DNA of 64,000 bases from NCBI GenBank assembly GCA_013397455.1, contig VYZB01000382.1, positions 817,285-881,284 of the forward strand, given 5' to 3'. Within the stretch, counting starts at the first letter, position 1, and each line of letters opens with the position of its first letter. Both the position numbers and the translations under genes were made by a program. The DNA is from Crotophaga sulcirostris. Lineage: Eukaryota; Chordata; Aves; Cuculiformes; Crotophagidae. Under the pieces are notes generated by a model that saw only the letters and a list, made by a program, of their open reading frames with translations, ran no database searches and was not told the origin of the DNA. Positions 52,701 to 64,000 of the stretch are shown here, piece after piece.

Positions 52701-55700
52701 TGACCCAAAAAAGCAAGTCATCATGTTGTTTTCTTTCAAAAGGTATCTCTGGGCTTTCATCATATAAAATTTAACCTTCCTTGCCATCTAATTTTACACC
52801 TTGATGAATGGTAGCATGAACTCTGGTGACAAGTTGCTGCTTTATGTTCCCATGACAGTTTGCACTACAGTGACTGTACAACACAAATAATGGGTAAGGC
52901 ACTGTATCTCAGAGAAGGTGTATAATGAAGACCCTATGCTGTCAGTTGATCTCAAGGAATGCAAACTATTCCAGGAGAGAAGCTCATGAATGCTCCATTA
53001 CGTATTACCACTACTGGCCAGAATGCTGGATAGCCCTAAAACAATTTCTCTTGTGTCACTACATTAGCACTATTTCTTGGAAACAGCCATAGCCATCAGC
53101 AAAAAGTTTTGCTGTATGTTTCAAATCATAACATTTATTGTGAAAGAGTAAGTTAGCTGTAGACATCTGACTATCAGCTCAGACAAACAAAGCTGTACTT
53201 CAGTAGTCTACTGAGCTGTGCTCATTAGTTGTAAGTCTTTTATAACTTTTCCAATCACTTTCCTGCAAACTACTGTAACTTCCTCTCGAATCACACTTTC
53301 AACACATCAATCCAATGGCATTCACCCACATAAGTAAAATTATTTTCTCTGCAATAACTGTGGATATTAAGGATGAAGGAAAGCGAGAAAATGCAAAAAC
53401 TAGACAGATGCATATCAAACAAAAATCTCTTATCAGCAAAGCTTTGCAGCAAGAAACAAAGACATTTACTATGGGTGAAGTCCCACTGTGGATCCAGTCC
53501 CACAGTCCCACAAATATCTACCTTTTGCTATCTCTACTCAGCAGGAAGATGCCTCAGTGTTGTGAGGCACACAACAGCACAACCAATGGTGTTTACTTCT
53601 AAACAGATTGCTGGGACTAGAATTAAAGTGCAGGAGGCCAAAACATCATTCTGCATGATTAATGTGCTCTAGACTCTATTATTGGTAGAAATGCAATGTA
53701 GAAGCTGTAGAGGAAATTGATGACATATCCTGCAGTATTTAAAACTAGACCTTTCTGATAACTGGTGCTAGGCAAAATGTCCTCCAGAGAATGAGGGTTT
53801 GGGAAAGAGTAGCTGAACATGGTCATAGCAGTAAATGGAAACATCTACTTGCATGTCTGGTATCCATATCAGAAATATGTGGTAGATTACTTTTTTTTCC
53901 ATGCTTTCAAACACACAGGATGTTCTGCAAAGATAAAAACCACCAGAGCCAAGATTCATCCTAAAAGCATGAGTCCTTATTTTCACTGAAGAATCTGAAC
54001 TAACTCCAGATTTTCCTATGCATTACCTATGAACTTGAATGAATATGATACATAAACTTCTAATGCATATTTTTTCTTTAAGACTGCAGTTCTGCAAGTT
54101 ACTGAAGTCTGCAATTCAGGCTTGTTGGTGGCTCTGTTGAAGTCAATGGGCTAAATGGTTACACTGAATTAGATGTAGCTTGTTAATCAGGCTGCTGAGT
54201 GGGCTGAAGACAGGAGTAAAAACCAATGTTTCAGAGGTGTTTCAGTGCAACAATCGGCTTGAGCATCTGCAGTGGCCCTTGGTTCTACAGGAATATAAGC
54301 AGAAACAGTAAGCAAGAAATGAGTCCCAGATATTTGATTCAGAAGTGAACAGTGAAATTTCAGATATCCTAACAGGGACTTTTGCCTTCATCAGAGGGCT
54401 TCTTGTCTTCTAAGTCTTCCAGTTTCTGAAAGTTTTGTTAAAATAAGCTTCTGAATAGAAGAAAGAGACCACATTGATCCCACTCACACAACACAATGTT
54501 ATTCTCAACATTTTCAAAACACCAGTGAATTAGCACAGGATCTCAGCCTTCAGCATTAACCCTACAGGAAACCAGGCTTCATTGCCCCTGCCACTCACGC
54601 AACTATTTATACTTCAGCTCTTTCATTCACACATCACAATAAACAGGTTTGCCATGACTCCTTCTTTCACATGGCTGTACTTGACCCTGTTCAATCACGT
54701 GTGCACAAACACACTCAGTTTATGTGTAGAATCTAGACTCCTTTTTCAATAAATAAATAGCTATATAGATGAACAGATAAAAACAACAAAAGAATCAGTG
54801 ATACAGGACTTGAGCAGAAGACCTGCATAGTGGATTGGATGTCACAGCATATACCTTGAAGAGAACTGTGTTTTGAAAATTGACTTCTTGCAAGCTCTTC
54901 TGACACAAGCTGATGAGATTCAAATCCCCTAATCTCATATGGTTTACTGTACTCTTGTTTATTTGTGCAGTAAGAAGCCTACAGAGGAGGTATAAAGCGT
55001 TGTCAGCTTCACAGAATGCTTTAAGTTGTAGCCCTCTTAAATGGCACATTCCTACCTGCACTGCGGCTCTGCAGCCAGCATCCCTGGAGGCCCCTTCTAT
55101 TGTTGCAGTGTTAGTGTCATCACTCCATTAGGAGCCTGCCTGAGTCTGTGTGCCTAATTCAGAAAGTGCACCTGTACAAGCATAAGAAGAATGATAATTC
55201 CTGGCTTTGCTTTGGTGTGAAGTGCTTTATTGTTAAACAAAACAAACCATTCATGCTACGATGAAAACTAACTCCCGCTGTACCTGTCAAAGGATCAGTG
55301 GGTCTTTTCTAGTGAATGAATGAGCAGTGACTGGTCTTTTTCAAGCCACCGAAAAGAGAAAACTGTTCCTATAAGTAAATATATAACACAGGGCTAGACT
55401 TCACTATCATTATGTCAGCTAAGCAGCATTTTACAGAAGTTATAAACCATGATGCTTCTATGGAATATTCACAGGTAACATGTTGAGGACATCACAAAAT
55501 TGTGTGTGCACAATGATCTGAATGGGCTTTTGCACCCTTTCCATCTCTCTGGATCCGAACACCCCATGGCTACTCAGTGCTCATGACTTGCACTTTCATG
55601 GTTTAGCTGACTTGCACCTGCCCTACTGCTGCTGTCTTAGGTAAAAACAAGCCTGATTGTAACTGTCTAAATGGCAGTTCATCTCCTGATGTTTCACAGG

Positions 55701-58700
55701 GCAGGGCAACCCCATGCTCCCTTGTGGGCACTGAAGGGGAAGGCAATGCTACTGGGAGCACAGTCTAGGCTAGTGAATCCTTTGGGATTACCTGTCAATA
55801 GGGCTGACAACGTTTCTAATCTGAGTCCTCAGCCAAATGTACAAGGTGATTCAAGTTGTTTCAAGCTAAGAAAAGAAACAGAAGGTAACCAAGTCAAACA
55901 TCTCTTTAATGCAATCTTATTTACAGAGACATTAAATCATTTCTCTCCAGGCTTTACTCCCAACACTGTGTATTTGTGCTGGATACTCATGGTACACTCC
56001 TTATGCCTTCTTCAGTTTCTCCCATGTATTTGTCTTACATATTCACAAAAAAATATCCAGTAAAATGCCATTCACCTGCATATGCGCTGCATGAGCTTTT
56101 GTTCTGGAAAGTGGGCCAGAATTTTTTTTTAATTTTTTTCAATTTTTGAATTTGAATTTCCTTTCAAACTTGTGAATGGAAATTTCTAACTCGAAAGTGT
56201 CAGGCATCTCTATTTCAAGAATGTACATTTTTTAAAGCTCGCTTTAGTTATGCAGTTGCCCATAGTTTCAAAGAGAATTTACACACCAGATAACAGTTTA
56301 GAGCCTTGAGTTAACATTGAGCATATACTAAAATCTGCGTTTTCTTTTAGATACCAATTCTTATGGATGTATCTAGAGTGTTATTTCATTTCTCATGACA
56401 TATTTCTCATGAAAACTAGAGATGGTTAGCCAAAGCACTCTTCTAGCAATTAGCATAGCCTATATGATGCTGAATTTTAGATGCAGAACTATATAATCTC
56501 CTTATTTCCATACAGTAGAAAACTAAAATAAAATATTAGAATTGTAACATAGGACCAAAGATCTTACAGCATCTTGTCAAATGGTGCAAATATTTACATC
56601 GATTATTGTATTTACAATTCCAAAAATATTTCTTCTGTTGAAGGTCTGTATACAAGACACTACTCCAAACCATTTTTAAGGGAGTTTTGACATAAATGAA
56701 ACTTTATGCTGGCATGGCAAGTGAAGTACTTGATTAATAAAGAGTTTCACTGTTTTCAAACACATATTCCATGCAGGCTCATTTGAAGAAAACCACAAGT
56801 GGAGAATGCTTTACTGCTTCCAGTCACAAGGGGGTTGTGTATTTCAATCCCGCTTACACAGTTAGCTTACTTTGGAGCTCTGGTAGGAAAGAAACATGAC
56901 TAGGAGAAATAATGCTACATTCAGTGACCCTGCCTTTAGAATCAATTGGCCTGATGGTGGAAGTTTTTTCTCTCTCTTTTGCTACTGTTTTCTTAGTTTT
57001 TAACCTTTTAATACTTAGTATTTCTTGGAACACCATCTTTAGAGAAATGTCTACTGTCCACAGACTTGAATTACTGGTTAATATGGCCTTCTGACAGTGT
57101 GAATGGGAAATGAGAGACTTATATTGACAGTTGTCATATAAAGCAAGGTACATGTTCATAGACTTTTAGACATGTTTTTGTGTGAATTAATATATCCTGA
57201 TTTAATATTGGGTTTTAATTATTCAGCTCAGACTCTCTTATGCTACAAAGGAATTGTACTTTAACCACAGTGACAAGTGAAAGAAGAGGACAATTACGTC
57301 TAATGGGGTCTGCAGACAATTCCAAAAGTAAGTCTTGAAAATCTAAAAAATAAAAAAATATAGCAAGTTCTAATAGGCTGTGGAGTAGCCACCCACTAGG
57401 CTTGAATTTTGGGTTGTAGCCCTATCCCTGGAGTATTTTAATATCTGGTTGAACAAAGCACTAGAAAGCATTCTGTGGTTAACATGAAATGCAAAGTAAA
57501 GATCATTACTTATTTTCTCTTCATCCCTTAAACTCTTACTCGTAGGCAAGGAAAGAATAAAACTACTTCAGTCATGAGTGCTGTTTACTGGTCAACTGGC
57601 ACACAGATGAGACGGATTAGCCAGCGATGGTCACTGACCATTTGTGACACTGCCATTACTTATATGGCACATTTAAAACAATTTGGGACCAGTATTTTAA
57701 AAAACAGCTCTGTCTTTGTACGCACACAGTAGCACTCATAAGCATTTATCCAAACACAAACATATGAGAGAAGTTTATTACAGCAAGGCAAGTAACTCAC
57801 TGTCTGCCCAAGCTTGATGTACGAAACCAGTCTGACCTTACAAATGATCCTGCTTTTGCTTCAGCCTCCCAACCACACGCTGAAAGTCTGGGCACCTGTG
57901 CGCTTCACTTACATACATGAAAACAGGCAGATGAACAGAAACATGTCTTATCCTCTCATGCAAGTACTTCATTCCACTCTTCTTTCAGCAAATACTAGAT
58001 CTCTTCAGTCAAAATTCAAAAGCACAGAGCCTGTCTCTCTTAAACTAAACAACCTATAGATATGTCTAAATCACAGTAATTATACTAAAGCAAACTGGTT
58101 ACAAGCAATGACTAATTTTTGCTTTTTACTTCTTCTCTTCCTCAGTGTTCTTAAGTATTTAGTGCCCCTTGCATTGATAACTTGTTTCTTTAGAAATGAA
58201 TCGTTAGCACTGAACTTGTCTCAAAAGACCATAGTTATATTCTTTCTACCTTTAGGTGTTCTGAACCACAGCACTCCAGACTGTTCCATAAAAAAAATTT
58301 TTAAAAAATTACAATTTAAGTCTCTCATTTGAAGCTGAATTCCCAGAGCTATCGACCAAGTTAAACTGAACACATTAGATAGAGAAAGCAGAAGAATACA
58401 ATAAAGGCAGAACCTCATAATGTTGTTTTACTGAGATACTTTTCAGACCTTTGTCATTCTTGAAATGTGGACCTTTGGAAGATCTGAAGAGTTCTGAAAT
58501 AATATGCATGAAGTCATACATATTCTTATTTAAGAGACAGCTCTTTCCTGGAAGTTTTCCTATGAAAATAATTCTTCATTCCAGTGTTTTACATCATTGA
58601 AATTCCTTCTTTCTAAGTAACAATATTGCTGAGAGAACAGGAAAATCCCTATCTTCCTGTTGTTTTTTTTTCTTTTTGGTGTTATTAAAATATTTCTCAA

Positions 58701-59179
58701 TCACACACTCCTTTGAATATTGGGAAAATTTGTCAAAGTAAATGTTCTCCAAAAGATTAGGGAGTTTAGGGTCATTATCAGTTTGTGCAATTTATTATGT
58801 TCTAAGATAGATCGTTTTTGTAGCCACTTTGATTTGCATGAGTATAGATCTAAGTTGCTGAGTCAGCTTTGGTACAGTAGCAGAATTATACTTTCCAGGA
58901 AACAAATGATCACCATCCATAATTATATTTTCTAAAACCTAAGACAAGCAGCTGAAACCAGAAAAGGAAAACTGTGTAATTGTGTAGTTTCTGCTAGTCA
59001 TGGGACATTGACCCCATGAGTGATGAAAGAAACATGGCTGTCATCTCGGCGAAGAGTTGGCTCTTAGAAAAGCTAAAATATCAGCAGAGGTCATACAGCC
59101 AACACTGTCTGTATAATCTGCAATCATGCAAAAGACCTGGAAGAAATCTCATGAGACAGTAGCAACTATGTCTGTGCCA

Positions 59180-59850
59180 TGTTCTGACAGATGTTTATCC
59201 ACCCTTTCATAAAAACTTTTATTAGTAACAGATATTGTTTTGTCTCCTCATGCAACCTTTTTCAGTATTTCAATATCTTTACTACTGAAAAGTTCCTCCT
59301 GATATATCTCCTAAGCTTCCTGTGCTGTAATTTAAGTCCATTGGGTTTTGCCCTACCCAAATGAAATATGCAGTAAAATTTAACCACTCTTTCTTTATAC
59401 ATTTATATTCAAACACCCCTGTTACACCAACCCTCAGCTTTATCTTCCCACTGCCAAGCAATCCTAATTCTTTCTGCCTTTCCATACTAGGTTTCTACAT
59501 GTTGCTCTTTCTGTTTTCCTAATGCATCAACGTCCTTCTTGAATTTCAGTCCACAAGCCACCATACTCCAGTTGAGGACACACCAGTTCCAGTAGCACAA
59601 GTTTTACATTACAGATTTTGTGTCAAACACTTCTAGTCCTCTATCTAGTGTGGGCTTGTCTTTTCCACAGCTGAATGATTCTGCAGACTCATTTTCAGCT
59701 TCATTAAAGTTCTCATCTTTTTTTTGCAATATCCTTGTCAACCAACCCATTGCTATCCTATATTTCTCCAGCTAGTTTTCACTGTATTTCTTATTGCCAT
59801 TAGTGCATTTCACTGTACTTTTTCAGACCATTTTTCAAACACACCTTTTA
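59180..59850 (-). mobile_element. Ancient L3/CR1-like LINE, 3' portion
   Basis: The plus strand reads as the reverse complement of the old amniote L3/CR1 consensus, in order: 'acagatgtttatcca' (59188), 'gtgctgtaatttaagtccat' (59322), 'tactccagttgagga' (59563) and a terminal 'tttcagaccatttttc' (59821). Spacing is roughly that of the family with small deletions, and the open frame is destroyed. This group predates the avian radiation and is known from turtles, crocodilians and birds. The 3' end lies to the left. Confidence 0.78.
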
Positions 59851-62587
59851 GCTTTTTAATTCTAACCCCATGACTGCCTGTTAAGGAAAAGTGTGAACAC
59901 CCGGGACCCTGGATAGGCAAATGCAGAAATCCAACTGATATCTAAAAACGTTTTGACAAGGAACCATGGATAAGTATCTTCCCATAATAGTTTTCTTAAT
60001 AGGCATGTGTTTTCTTAGGTCCCATGGACCTGAAGAACATCCAACACCACTATCTTAATATTTCACTTCGTTTTTAATTTCTGCTGAGTATTGTTCAAAC
60101 AGAATAAGGCTTATGAGGACTTCTAATGAAGAACAGTGGTGAAAGATCTTGAATTAAAAGACAGCTTTTTTGAAAACTAACTCAAAACTGAAATGAAAAG
60201 CGTAAACAGAGTCATGCAGCTGCAAAAGAAAAATTAGAGTTTGTAATTTTGTTTCTTTTCTGATATTACTGTAATACTTACACGGTTCTAGTTATCCTCT
60301 GATTTCAAGGGAAGCATTTGCTGAGGAGTATGGTCTGGGAACAAAATAGAACTTCTAGAATCTGGTGGAAGATTTACAGTACGATGTTTTTCTAATTGCA
60401 GAAAATGAATACATTACTCCAGTTTATTCTAGTTGATTCTAGCTAGTCTGCATATTCATGCAAGAGAAGCATAGGGACAACAATTTTTTTATGTTCAGTA
60501 CAAAATAAAAATACGCATACATTCATATAAAAGAATGAACAGGAAACACTTGAGGAAGGATGGAAATTAAGGCTGAGGAGAACAAAATGGATAAATTGAA
60601 AAGATGCGTGTCTATGAAGTGTATTCCACCACTTAAGACTTCATTGTCTCCCAGATCAGGTGTCAATTCAGACCGAGACATAGCCAAAAAAAATTCCAAG
60701 CAGCTATAGCTGCCTCTTGAGAAGCTGAGCCATGTAAATAACTACTACCAATCATCTTCAGCTTCTAGAATTCAAACTAAAGTTTTGACTTAAAAAATGA
60801 AATACTGTATCAATATCCAAATGGATGTACAACATTGTTTATAGTTTCCTCAAGCCACCCAGGTGTAGCTAGAATGCTGAGCTTTAGACGGCTCATAGAT
60901 GGGCAGAAACAACCACCTCAGAAAAACCACTAATAGATTAAAGCAGAACTCATAGAAGAATTCTAGTTTAAAATATGACATTTCTAATGAGTGCATAAAG
61001 ACTTTTTCCGAAGGTATTCATTCTCTCATGGGTGCTGCTCACAGGTCTGAGAAGGCAATGTTTTGCTGACCCACCTGGAGGAATGATTGGAGGCAGAAGC
61101 TCCTCAGACAAGAAAACAGACACTAATCATGAAGATGTATTTTCCACTGAAAATTATTTGGTTTTTATAGTCTGAGATAGAACCACCACCATGTCACCTC
61201 CTTGAATGTGGAAGACATTATTTAAGATGATATGGATGACTGCACAACATAAATCACTTATTTCTTAACCTCCAATCATGGAGTGGCAGGGCAATTGCTG
61301 AAACAATTATAAGATTTTCCTCATCTTAGAAAAGAAACATTTTTAGAAGACCTAATATCTTCTCCCAGGAGTCTATATTTCCTCTTTTCTCCTTCTGATT
61401 CTCCACAGAAAGATTATGAGGTGAATCAGAGTTTCTGGATTAGAACACAGGTGGTGAACAAACAGATGTTCTTGATCAAACAAAACATCCTTCTCTAACA
61501 ACCTGGAAACTACCACTACTGCTTCGACTATGCCACATACAATAAAAATCTCTTAAACCCTATATACCTCAACTATTCAGTAAATACTAAGTAGAAAAAC
61601 AAAAATAAGAGAAGGTCTTCCATATGTGGACTGTTTGGCATTTATTAGTAAGGCAACTTGTAGGAGGATTTTAAAGTCATTTAGAAAAGGAAGCACTAAA
61701 GTAAAACGTGAGCTTGAGAACACGGATTTAGACAGAGGGATATTGAGTTTTGTAACAAAGCCTCAGGCACACTGTCACTCAATAGACTTACACAGACTCC
61801 CTCATACAACACATGTGGAGCATCCACCAAGTTGAGAGGAGCTACTCCAATATATCTATTAAATTAAATTGGGGACTATGGCAAGTAAGGTGAGAAGGAA
61901 ACTATTAATCCTGGCAGAGTTATGTTTAAAATGGACACTGAGCAGCTCTTCACTCTCCAATGTGATTGTGCAAAAGTCCTTCAGAAAAACAGGACACGGG
62001 GCTCTTTATTAATAGATATTTCAGGTTCTGTAAACCAAGAGGGTAGCTGCATGGGGAGGTTCATGGGATGGGAAAAGTTGGATGTTAATATTTAAAGTAA
62101 CTATTAGTCTCCTATATATATTGTCTGCAAGCTTCACTTGTAATTGTAGTTCTTAATTTTTAAATTCTGTGTTCAAGTACTAGTATTTCATATCTGTTTT
62201 GAGCTGTGAACTGTTATTTTTAGCTGATTGTTTCAGTTGAGGCATTAGGTTTCCATGTTTCATGACTAACATATTAAATCACATCGCACAGCTCAGATCT
62301 CTTATTGGATTTAGCTGTTATAAACTGGTCTGATATAAACGCGACTAAAATTAAATCCATTCTGTATTCTGTGTGGTTTTAAATGTTGCTTAGTTATGCA
62401 TCTCCTTCCCAATGCGCAGTGAATTTCACCTAACCTGACTTCTGCCATTGATCAAAGTCTGTCTAATGAGTTCAAATATCTGGATAAAAATCTCGTTTGT
62501 AATTCAGCAAGTTAATCATGAACAGACTTTTACATGCCCAAATCTTGTTTTGACATTGGGTTTAAAAAGTAAGACAACTGTAAGAGA

Positions 62588-62623
62588 ATGTAACATATAA
62601 AGTGTATGTAATATATAAAGTGA
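62588..62623. repeat. Two-copy 18-bp tandem repeat
   Basis: Units of the form atgtaacatataaagtg lie head to tail and differ at two positions. It is a short AT-rich slippage product. Confidence 0.8.
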
Positions 62624-62741
62624 AAAAAAATAAAAAACATGCAACAGGGGAACGAACAGTCAAAAACTCCAGTAACAACACATGCCTAGGAAGTAATCTT
62701 GAACATTATTATAAAGACAATACAGCAACATAATCAAATTT

Positions 62742-62758
62742 AAAAAAAAAAAAAAAAA
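62742..62758. repeat. Poly-A run (A17)
   Basis: Seventeen consecutive A followed by GG. No SINE or processed pseudogene is recognised upstream. Confidence 0.9.
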
Positions 62759-63034
62759 GGAAAGCAAAAACTTATTTACTCTGTTATCACACCAGGATTA
62801 ATCCCAGAACTGGCTATCTGGATTATCTAGAGTGAGAGTGAAGCACTGTATCCTAATATAACTGGAACTAATCTTATACATTACTATGGAATAGCCTTAA
62901 ATTATAGAGAACCTGTGAATGGTCACCGCATGAACTGCAAAGAGGTTTTCTAATTTCACTCTGGCTTTGTTTCTGAACTTCATTGCTTTCCCTTCCTGTT
63001 ATTTCTAATCTATCTGTGGACACCATCAGATGGA

Positions 63035-63600
63035 GGTGGGAGTAGACAAAACGCTCAAGAGCAGTGCTGCTGTTAAGAGGAGCCCAGATAGACTGGAGGA
63101 AGGGGTTGAGAGAAACTTTGTAAAATTCAACCAGGACAAAAGCAACATCCTGCACATGGGAAAGACTGACATCTGTCAGGCTGGGGAGCAACTCTGTTAG
63201 ATAGATCCCAGGGGTGCTGATGGGCAGCAGGTATAAATGAGCAGCAGTGAAACCACTGAAATAAAGGACTGTATCACCAGGATCAAGGCCAGTAGATCAA
63301 AGGAAGGTATTATCACTGCTCAGACAGCACTCATTAAGTTGTACCTCAATGCTGCTTTCAGTTGTGGCTTTCCTAATATAAGAAAGGTGCTGAAGCCCGA
63401 GGATGTGTTCCAGAGAGGATAGGCATGATGGTGGGAGGCTGGAGCACTGGACCTGAGAGGAAAGGCCAAAGAATTTGCCTTGTGCCTGGGGAACACAGCA
63501 GCACACAGTACCCCAGAGGATGGCATCAGGGAGAGGGAGTCAGACTCTTTAAGGAGACGCGTATCCCAGGAACAGCAGACAGAAGTCACAAGCAATGTTT
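63035..63600 (+). mobile_element. Diverged CR1 LINE fragment, RT C-terminal region
   Basis: With frameshifts, the plus strand translates into CR1 ORF2 blocks in the right order: RLEEGVERNFVKFNQDKSNI (63094-63153; family D-RLE-WA-RN-MKFN--KC-VL), ILHMGKT, MSSSETTEIKDCI (63237; family MSQQCALAAKKANGILGCI), ASRSKEGI, GGWSTGPERK (63429; family RGLEHLPYEER), then a GEGVRLFKE block near 63540. At least one frameshift and several stops break it. It ends near 63600 before the 3' untranslated region, so both ends are missing. Confidence 0.82.
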
Positions 63601-63865
63601 GTCTTAGTTTTTCCTTCCATATACTTTATCTGACTTACTACTAGAGTCTTCAAGACTAATCCACTCTCCTTTGTTTTACTAAGCCTGCACAAGTTCCTTG
63701 CACTTTCCTAGTCTTTGTGTCCCTTTGATCAGATACTGGTTCCATCTGCAGTCATCCTGCCTTCCTCTGCCTAGGTTCCCTTTGGCTAATACTCAGGGTA
63801 AATTTCCAGGTCATTCTTTGCATCTCGTTGTCCTCTGTTAATTGCTTGCTAAAGATGTACTTCTG
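63601..63865. other. Spacer between two CR1 fragments
   Basis: About 265 bases of pyrimidine-rich DNA show no recognisable gene or repeat. It could be host DNA or unrecognisably diverged CR1 sequence. Confidence 0.5.
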
Positions 63866-64000
63866 TTTCACAGTTTCACAGTATAACCAGGTTGGAAGAG
63901 ACCTCTGAGATCATCAAGTCCAACCTATAAGCCAACACTAACACCAACTCACCACCTAAACCATGGCACTGAGTGTCTCATCCAATCTTCCCTTAAACAC
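63866..64000 (-). mobile_element. CR1 LINE 3' end, young copy, runs off window
   Basis: The plus strand starts with the reverse complement of CR1 terminal repeats (tttcacag twice, 63866-63881), then the GGTTGGAAGAGACCTC block and the 3' untranslated region. The reverse complement of the ORF2 stop is cta at 63956-63958, and the last 14 codons (ending LDETLSAMV) are open to the window edge. It belongs to the same subfamily as the copy at 9189 by shared 3'-UTR wording, but on the opposite strand and without the 9-bp duplication. How far it extends is unknown. Confidence 0.92.

Larger units (their letters stand above)
46157..59179. other. Unique AT-rich noncoding DNA
   Basis: About 13 kb with no recognised gene. 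It includes an A-run of 15 (49701-49715) with no element attached, an inverted-repeat cluster (48847-48888), and a 166-codon minus-strand frame (52287-52787) overlapped by open frames on the other strand. A short segment near 54085-54150 faintly resembles old amniote short repeats but cannot be assigned. Octamer motifs outside this stretch and one at 58832-58839 are covered in the findings. Confidence 0.5.
59851..63034. other. Unique AT-rich noncoding DNA
   Basis: No exon or RNA gene is recognised. An 18-bp tandem repeat (62588-62623) and an A17 run (62742-62758) are the only structure. Open frames are at most about 70 codons and have no domain. Confidence 0.5.

Noticed and set aside
52504..52767. 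Plus-strand frame with a TPNILWDTL stretch faintly like an L1 endonuclease region
   Set aside because: Neighbouring L1 motifs are absent and a short resemblance is easily due to chance.
1..64000. Endogenous retrovirus or LTR element
   Set aside because: No paired long terminal repeats, primer-binding site or gag/pol/env-like frame was seen. All retroelement coding signals found are of the CR1 type.
1..64000. CRISPR array, operon or other prokaryotic system
   Set aside because: No regularly spaced repeats or dense gene packing. Composition and retroelements are those of a vertebrate.

Overview
The window looks like bird nuclear DNA. It is AT-rich and poor in CpG. The only repeats I can recognise with confidence are CR1-type non-LTR retrotransposons of several ages, one MIR-like relic and a few short simple repeats. 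CR1 3' ends with short 8-bp terminal repeats and no poly-A tail, plus a low total repeat load (roughly 5 kb of 64 kb by my boundaries), fit an avian genome. A crocodilian or turtle is less likely. I cannot name a species.

I recognise no host protein-coding exon, rRNA, tRNA or CRISPR array. The open reading frames present are short, mostly overlap others on the opposite strand, and match no family I know, except where they lie inside CR1 copies. The window is therefore either a gene desert or part of a very large intron. The sequence alone does not decide which.

Layout: 1-9188 is unique noncoding DNA with a G-run, a MIR-like SINE relic (about 2855-2965) and a recent 58-bp tandem duplication (5883-5992). 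9189-9380 is a young plus-strand CR1 3' end whose last 33 ORF2 codons are still open. 9381-14602 is unique. 14603-17440 is a long minus-strand CR1 copy that keeps the 5' half of the element (ORF1 with zinc-binding-like cysteines and an SGNH-esterase-like domain, then the ORF2 endonuclease and the first reverse-transcriptase blocks) but lacks the polymerase core and 3' end. It is dead through stops, frameshifts and lost catalytic residues. 19320-20330 is a GC- and CpG-enriched patch with a full match to the CTCF core motif. 20500-20920 is a minus-strand CR1 3' end. 25230-25490 is a very diverged plus-strand CR1 reverse-transcriptase fragment. 25491-59179 is long unique AT-rich DNA with small tandem and hairpin repeats and an (AAATA)n microsatellite. 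59180-59850 is an ancient L3/CR1-like copy on the minus strand. 63035-63600 is a diverged plus-strand CR1 reverse-transcriptase C-terminal piece. 63866-64000 is a young minus-strand CR1 3' end that runs off the window.

No genes work together here. The biology that can be read is a record of successive CR1 waves and their decay, plus a few candidate regulatory sites (CTCF-like motifs, octamer motifs). I found no evidence of an undescribed multi-gene system.
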